Origin: Comamonadaceae bacterium
GTDB taxonomy: Bacteria; Pseudomonadota; Gammaproteobacteria; Burkholderiales; Burkholderiaceae_C
DNA: 37,624 nucleotides
Assembly: GCA_947447615.1 (NCBI GenBank)
Contig: CANFJQ010000011.1
Location: 1-37,624 of the forward strand
Direction: 5' to 3'
Shown: positions 33,068 through 37,624 of the stretch, piece after piece
Numbering within the stretch: position 1 is the stretch's first letter
How the letters are laid out: the number at the start of each line of letters is the position of its first letter
The notes under the pieces: model-generated
The model's input: only the letters and a program-made list of their open reading frames with translations
What the model was told of the DNA's origin: nothing
Databases searched by the model: none
Made by a program: the position numbers and the translations under genes

Positions 33068-34726
33068 TCAGTGGGCAGACTTGAGAGCGCCGCCCAGCGC
33101 ATGCGCTAGCAGGGCATGGGCTTGTTCCGGGCCGATATCAGCGTCGTGCCCCACCCAGGCGATAAATTGGTCCGGGCGCACCAGCACCCAGCGCGTCTGG
33201 TAGCGGTCGGCTTCATGGCCGCGCGCCTCTTCGATCACCGTTAAAGGCAGCCCTAATTCCTTTGCGGCCTCTTGAAACCGTTGCGCGGTCCCGGCCTGTG
33301 CATCCACGGCTAGCAGGCAAAAACCATCGCCCAGTGCTTGGTAGATATTGCGTCCGTCGGCCAGTACGACCGGTGCCAGGTGGTGCCCAGCGCGTGCTTC
33401 AAACCGGTGGGAGCCTTTGGCACTGCTGAAGTGTGACCCAGCGCCTTCATGAAAGACCACGGGCGAACCTTCGTAATGCGGCTCGAAGGCGTGCACTTCC
33501 CCGATGGCGCCCTGCGATCGCTCTTGCCAAGCCTGTTCAAAGGCCGGTTTGTCGCGCATCGGGTCGAAAGTTGCTAAAAACGCTTTATCAGTTTCTATCG
33601 ATTGCGCAATAAAGTCGCGCATAGTTGATGCAAACACCGGTTGGCGTTCGGCGCTATACGATGCAAGCAAGGCTTCACCAGCCCAGCCTTGCAAAACCGC
33701 AGCCAATTTCCAGCCCAGGTTGCGCGCATCTTCCAGGCCAGCGTTGACGCCGTAGCCCCCATAAGGCGGATGGCTGTGTGCCGCGTCGCCCGCCACAAAC
33801 AGGCGGCCTGACTGGTAGCGGTCGGCAATGGCAAAGCGCAAATCCCAAAAGCCGATGTGCTCCAGCTCCAAGGCGAGTTCAGCGCCCACGGCCTCTTGCA
33901 CATAGGCTTTGAAATCAAAATTGTCCGCCGTGGTGCCCGCCGGTACCGGCGCGTGGAAGAACCAGGTATTGCCCAAGTCCACGCGCCCGAAAAATTTCCA
34001 ATACCCTTGCAGTCCGGGCTGTAGCACGCTGTAAAAAGACTTACCAGGGTAGCGTTCCAAAAGCGTGTGCAGCGCTTGCGAGCGAAACACCAGCAGCACC
34101 ATCAGCCGGTCGTGGTCGCTCAGGGTTTGGGTGATGCCCGCTTGGGTGCGCACCTTGGAGCGGCTGCCGTCACAGCCCACGGCATACGCTGCTCTCAGGC
34201 TATGGCGGCCACTGCCATGGCGCTCTGCAATATCGATGCTGACACCGTGGGCGTCTTGCGCCACCGTCTGCGCGTCCCAGCCGAAAAAAGTTTGCACCGT
34301 GGGTAGTTGGGCCACACGCTGGCGCAGCACGGCCTCGGTCGCGTACTGTGGCAGCCGCTCGTTGGCGCAGTAATAAAACGGTTTGACCAATTCGCGTTGC
34401 AGCCAATCGTAGGCATAGGGACTGAGCAAATGGCCATAGGTGGTCAGGCCGCCGATGCCGTATTCGGGTGGAATGGTGCGCGCCGCACGCAGCGCCTGCT
34501 CTGCGCCCCAAAAGTGGAAATGCTCTAGGGTGCGCTGCGTCAGGTTTTGCCCTTTGGGTATGGGCTGGGGCTGGGGGTAGCGCTCCACCAAAATACAGTG
34601 CACGCCGCGCTGGCCTAGCTCAATCGCCAGCCCCAAGCCGACCGGCCCGCCCCCGACGATGACGACCCCGGTTTCTAGGGATAGGTTGTTAGAGGAGGCT
34701 GTTTGCGTAGGCGCAACTTCAGTCAT
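33068..34726 (-). CDS. FAD-dependent aromatic monooxygenase (MhpA/phenol hydroxylase-like)
   Basis: A 552-residue flavoprotein. GxGxxG motif VVIVGGGPVGLGLAIELG (21-38), the DG motif GCDGSRSKVR (184-193), and RLFVAGDAAHSHPPYGGYGVNAGLEDARNLGWKL (308-341) with the GD site for FAD; a C-terminal thioredoxin-like domain (about 420-550) as in phenol hydroxylase and MhpA. It would hydroxylate a phenolic ring with NAD(P)H and O2, preparing it for cleavage. It is downstream of a dienelactone hydrolase gene (27 nt), one operon, and convergent with the LigW-like pair. Confidence 0.9.
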   Translation of the reverse strand: MTEVAPTQTASSNNLSLETGVVIVGGGPVGLGLAIELGQRGVHCILVERYPQPQPIPKGQNLTQRTLEHFHFWGAEQALRAARTIPPEYGIGGLTTYGHLLSPYAYDWLQRELVKPFYYCANERLPQYATEAVLRQRVAQLPTVQTFFGWDAQTVAQDAHGVSIDIAERHGSGRHSLRAAYAVGCDGSRSKVRTQAGITQTLSDHDRLMVLLVFRSQALHTLLERYPGKSFYSVLQPGLQGYWKFFGRVDLGNTWFFHAPVPAGTTADNFDFKAYVQEAVGAELALELEHIGFWDLRFAIADRYQSGRLFVAGDAAHSHPPYGGYGVNAGLEDARNLGWKLAAVLQGWAGEALLASYSAERQPVFASTMRDFIAQSIETDKAFLATFDPMRDKPAFEQAWQERSQGAIGEVHAFEPHYEGSPVVFHEGAGSHFSSAKGSHRFEARAGHHLAPVVLADGRNIYQALGDGFCLLAVDAQAGTAQRFQEAAKELGLPLTVIEEARGHEADRYQTRWVLVRPDQFIAWVGHDADIGPEQAHALLAHALGGALKSAH

Positions 34727-34753
34727 CGGGTGTGCGTTATTCGTTTCGACTGT

Positions 34754-35446
34754 TCAGCCCAGCGTGCGGCCAAAGAAATGCAGCGTGCGGTCCCAAGCCT
34801 GCTGCGCCCACACCGGGTCGTATTGCGTGGCGGGAATGCGCGCGGGGCCGACGGCGGTTTCGTTGGCAAACGCATGGTGCGCCAGGTAGCGGTGAAATTC
34901 AAAATCCACTTGCGCTGCGTTTAATTTTTCTTCCAGGGCGTCGACGGTATCGATCTTGAAAAACTGATCTTGTGTAGCCCAGTGGCCCATGAGGGGTGCG
35001 CGGATTTTGCTGGCGTCGATGTAGTCCAGCGGCGGGCAGCCGTACCACACTACGCCGGCGTCTATTTCGGGGGATTGGGTCAGCGAGAGCAAGGTCAGCG
35101 CGCCGCCCATGCAAAAGCCGGTGATGCCGACTTTGGAACTACGGCTTTTCAGGAATTGCACCGCGCCGCGAATATCTTGCGAGGCCGCGTCGCCAAAGTC
35201 CAGCGCGTCCATTAAGTGGTGTGCTTCCTCCGATTCCACCGTGGATTTGCCCCGGTACAAGTCCGGTACCAGCGCCGCAAAGCCGGCGATGGCCAGTCGG
35301 TCGGCCACGCCCCGAATCTGGTCATTGAGCCCCCACCATTCTTGGATGACGACGATGGCCGGTCCCTGCGGCTTCCCCGCAGCTTCGGCCAGGTAGCCTT
35401 GCAAGTCTTTGCCGTCGGGGCGCTGGAAATTGACGATCTGTCCCAT
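34754..35446 (-). CDS. Dienelactone hydrolase family protein
   Basis: A 230-residue cytosolic hydrolase with the Cys-His-Asp triad: GFCMGG (Cys112), Asp160 in HWATQDQFF, and His190 or His191 in RYLAHHAF. Glu36 in VIQEWWGLN is the residue that activates the cysteine in ClcD-type enzymes. It would open a lactone in a ring-cleavage pathway (muconolactone or dienelactone type). RBS AGGAGAG precedes the ATG. First gene of the operon with the flavin monooxygenase. Confidence 0.92.
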   Translation of the reverse strand: MGQIVNFQRPDGKDLQGYLAEAAGKPQGPAIVVIQEWWGLNDQIRGVADRLAIAGFAALVPDLYRGKSTVESEEAHHLMDALDFGDAASQDIRGAVQFLKSRSSKVGITGFCMGGALTLLSLTQSPEIDAGVVWYGCPPLDYIDASKIRAPLMGHWATQDQFFKIDTVDALEEKLNAAQVDFEFHRYLAHHAFANETAVGPARIPATQYDPVWAQQAWDRTLHFFGRTLG

Positions 35447-35609
35447 AGCTCTCTCCTGGTTGATAGGGGCATCTTAGCGCCCCCAACCCGCAGGGTTTTA
35501 TACCCCAGTGGTGCCCGCTGCCATCGGACCCCTGTATATTCGTTTAGCCACATTGGCCCAGCCTGCACAGGAAGTGCAGACTACAAATTGAAACTTTGGA
35601 AAAACCACA

Positions 35610-36500
35610 ATGCAGCGCAAATCCGCCCAGGACTTTGATCAAGAACTTTTAATCCTGTTTGATGCTTATGTCCATGGCACTATCGACAGGCGCGGCTTTT
35701 TACAAGCGGCGCAAAAGTTTGCGGTAGGTGGCGCCACGGCAGCAGGGCTGCTGGCCGCCTTAAGCCCGGACTTTGCGATGGGCCAGGTGATTGCCAAAGA
35801 CGACGCGCGCATCCGCAGCGAATGGCTGCAATATGCATCACCCAATGGCTCAGGCACTATGCGCGGCTACCTGGTGCGGCCAGCCGGAGCTACTGGCAAA
35901 TTGCCTGCCGTACTGGTCGCCCATGAAAACCGGGGCCTTAACCCGCACATCGAAGACATCGCCCGCCGCCTGGCCTTGGCCGGTTACATGGTATTTGCGC
36001 CGGATGCGCTCACCCCCTTGGGCGGCTATCCCGGCGACGAGGACAAGGCCCGCCAGCTGTTCGGGCAGTTAGACCAGGCCAAGACCTTGGAAGATTTTGT
36101 TGCCGCTGCCGGTGTGCTGGTCAACCGCAGCGACGGCACCGGCGCTATGGGCGCGGTAGGTTTTTGCTGGGGCGGTGGCATGGCGCATCGCCTGGCAACG
36201 CGCTTGCCGCAACTGGCCGCCGCCGTGCCCTTTTATGGCGATGTGCCGGCGGCTACCGAAGCGGCTAAGGTTAAAGCACCGCTGCTAGTGCACTTCGCGG
36301 GCATCGACGACCGCATCAACAAAGCCTGGCCGCCTTATGAAGAGGCTTTGAAAGGCGCAGGCGCCAGCATGGAGGTGCACACCTACCGGGGCACGCAACA
36401 CGGCTTTAACAACGACACCACGCCGCGATTTGACAGCGCCGCTGCCGCCCAAGCCTGGGAGCGTACGCTGGCGTTTTTCGCTAAGACCTTGCGCGCCTGA
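35610..36500 (+). CDS. Exported dienelactone hydrolase family protein with Tat-like leader
   Basis: A 296-residue hydrolase. The catalytic domain has VAHENRGL (Glu106), GFCWGG (Cys186), Asp233 or Asp234 in AGIDDRIN and His264 in GTQHGF. The N-terminus carries DRRGFLQAAQKFAVGGATAAGLLAAL (26-51), a twin-arginine-type signal following an unusual 25-residue acidic and hydrophobic extension. This suggests export of a folded enzyme to the periplasm, unlike the cytosolic paralogue at 34754. The 163-bp gap to that divergent gene must contain both promoters. Confidence 0.85.
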   Translation: MQRKSAQDFDQELLILFDAYVHGTIDRRGFLQAAQKFAVGGATAAGLLAALSPDFAMGQVIAKDDARIRSEWLQYASPNGSGTMRGYLVRPAGATGKLPAVLVAHENRGLNPHIEDIARRLALAGYMVFAPDALTPLGGYPGDEDKARQLFGQLDQAKTLEDFVAAAGVLVNRSDGTGAMGAVGFCWGGGMAHRLATRLPQLAAAVPFYGDVPAATEAAKVKAPLLVHFAGIDDRINKAWPPYEEALKGAGASMEVHTYRGTQHGFNNDTTPRFDSAAAAQAWERTLAFFAKTLRA

Positions 36501-36508
36501 TCTCGCAA

Positions 36509-37624
36509 TTAGGCTAGCGAAAAGCCCTCGTGGCTAAAGGGCGTGCGGCGCAATCGCACGCCGGTTGCGGCGGCAATTGCGTTGGCAATCGCCGGGGTAA
36601 TTGGTGCGTAGGGCGGCTCGCCGAACCCGCCCCATACTTCGCCGCCGGTGGGCACCAGCACCGACTGGATAAGCGGTATTTGGCGTAATTGGGCCAAGGG
36701 GTAATCAGGCAAATTGCTTTGCGTTACCCGCCCGTCCTGGATGTTGATCTCGTTCATAAAAATGCTGGACAAGGCATAGACCACATTGCCTTCAATTTGT
36801 GCCCGCGCCGAATCCACGTTGGCGACATGGCCGCTGTCCACCGCGATGGTGACGCGGTGCAGCGTGACCGCTTTTTGCTTGGACACCGATAACTCCACCA
36901 CGCAAGCGGCAAAGCTGCCATAGGCATCTTGCACCGCCAGGCCCTGAAAGCGCCCCGGTGCCAGCTTGGCGCCCCAGTTGGCTTCGCGGGCTGCGGCCTC
37001 TAAAACTTTGCGGTCGCGTCCGCCCGCAGGCAATAGTTCTAAACGGCCCCGCAGCGCGTCTTTGCCTGCCGCGTGCAGCACTTCGTCTAAAAAGCTTTCG
37101 CGCGCAAACGGGTTTTGCGAATGGAATACCGAGCGCCAAAAGCCTACCGGCACGTTGATCTGGCAAATGCCATGGCGCATATCCAAGTTTTCCACTTGGT
37201 AGGGCATGTCGTGGAAGGATTCAGCGGCTTGGTGGTCCTGCCCGTTTTTCAGCGATGCGGGGCGGATTTTTTCCATGATCGATTGCGAGGCCATGCGCGC
37301 TTGCCAACCGAGCACGCGCCCGTCTTTGCTCACCACGGCGCGTTGCCGGTTCAGCGCTGCGGGCCGGAAGAAGTCGTGCTGCATATCTTCCTCGCGCGAC
37401 CAGAGCAATTGCACCGGCGTGCCGCCCAGCTCGCGGGCGACCAGCACCGCCTGGCGCACATAGTCTTGCGATGCGCCGCGTCGTCCGTAGCCGCCGCCCA
37501 GGTAGGGCCGGTGCACGGTCACGTTTTCCACCGGCAAGCCCAGGGTTTTGGCGGCTTCGTTCAGGGTGGCTTCGGCGCTTTGCGTAGGCGCCCAGACTTC
37601 GGCCAAATCGCCTTTGACCCAGGC
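36509..37624 (-). CDS. Molybdopterin-binding hydroxylase large subunit (IorB/xanthine dehydrogenase family), C-terminal part
   Basis: The frame is open to the window edge, so the gene begins outside; at least 371 C-terminal residues are visible. VTVHRPYLGGGYGRRGASQDYVRQAVLVAR, PVQLLWSREEDMQHDFFRP, GFWRSVFHSQNPFARESFLDEV and GGEVWGGFGEPPYAPITPAIANAI belong to the isoquinoline 1-oxidoreductase beta-type of the xanthine dehydrogenase family, which hydroxylates N-heteroaromatics or oxidises aldehydes with a molybdenum cofactor. A TTG at 37606 is not a real start. Its end is 8 nt from the convergent hydrolase gene. Confidence 0.9.
   Translation of the reverse strand, partial: AWVKGDLAEVWAPTQSAEATLNEAAKTLGLPVENVTVHRPYLGGGYGRRGASQDYVRQAVLVARELGGTPVQLLWSREEDMQHDFFRPAALNRQRAVVSKDGRVLGWQARMASQSIMEKIRPASLKNGQDHQAAESFHDMPYQVENLDMRHGICQINVPVGFWRSVFHSQNPFARESFLDEVLHAAGKDALRGRLELLPAGGRDRKVLEAAAREANWGAKLAPGRFQGLAVQDAYGSFAACVVELSVSKQKAVTLHRVTIAVDSGHVANVDSARAQIEGNVVYALSSIFMNEINIQDGRVTQSNLPDYPLAQLRQIPLIQSVLVPTGGEVWGGFGEPPYAPITPAIANAIAAATGVRLRRTPFSHEGFSLA

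Noticed and set aside
1-37624. CRISPR arrays, insertion sequences, prophage genes
   Set aside because: No regularly spaced repeats, transposase, integrase or phage structural gene was seen on either strand.

Overview
The window comes from a betaproteobacterium, most likely Burkholderiales and probably Comamonadaceae. This is inferred from three Bug/TctC-type periplasmic binding proteins, the gene styles and the moderately high GC of the right half. No rRNA or tRNA gene is present. Only the 3' end of tmRNA (ssrA) is seen, at the extreme left.

Left edge (1-1123): the 3' end of ssrA with its terminator, a ParD/ParE-like toxin-antitoxin pair with its own promoter, a terminator, and a gene-free leader. 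The leader carries a near-perfect ops element (the RfaH recruitment sequence) built into the 5' arm of an intrinsic-terminator-like hairpin.

Polysaccharide locus (1124-20252, all on +): a Wzx/Wzy-type O-antigen or capsule cluster. manC, fcl and gmd make GDP-L-fucose. Two toxin-antitoxin cassettes sit between fcl and gmd: an MNT/HEPN pair with a broken HEPN gene, and FitAB. After gmd comes a scar of gene fossils: a galE fragment, and a 22-codon open reading frame that begins like a second manC and overlaps the flippase start. Then follow wzx, a methyltransferase, a Wzy-like polymerase, three glycosyltransferases, an L-FucNAc module (RmlD-like reductase, FnlA/WbjB, FnlC/WbjD), and an initiation module (4-keto-reductase, PglC/WcaJ-like phosphosugar transferase, WbpM-like 4,6-dehydratase). 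Together these predict a repeat unit rich in 6-deoxy sugars (L-Fuc, L-FucNAc, D-QuiNAc or D-FucNAc).

Right half (20254-37624, mixed strands): a metabolic region of short operons. It holds an MFS transporter, a sulfatase, a DUF1330 protein, a HEAT/TPR lipoprotein-like or secreted protein, and a crotonase. A minus-strand operon follows (FAH-family hydrolase, two Bug binding proteins, a ModA-like protein), then BrnT/BrnA and an alpha/beta hydrolase. Next are a LigW-like aromatic acid decarboxylase with a third Bug protein, a flavin monooxygenase with a dienelactone hydrolase, a second exported-looking dienelactone hydrolase, and the C-terminal part of a molybdopterin hydroxylase that runs off the window. 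This reads as catabolism of carboxylated, methoxylated or hydroxylated aromatics, but no transcriptional regulator and no ring-cleavage dioxygenase lie inside the window.
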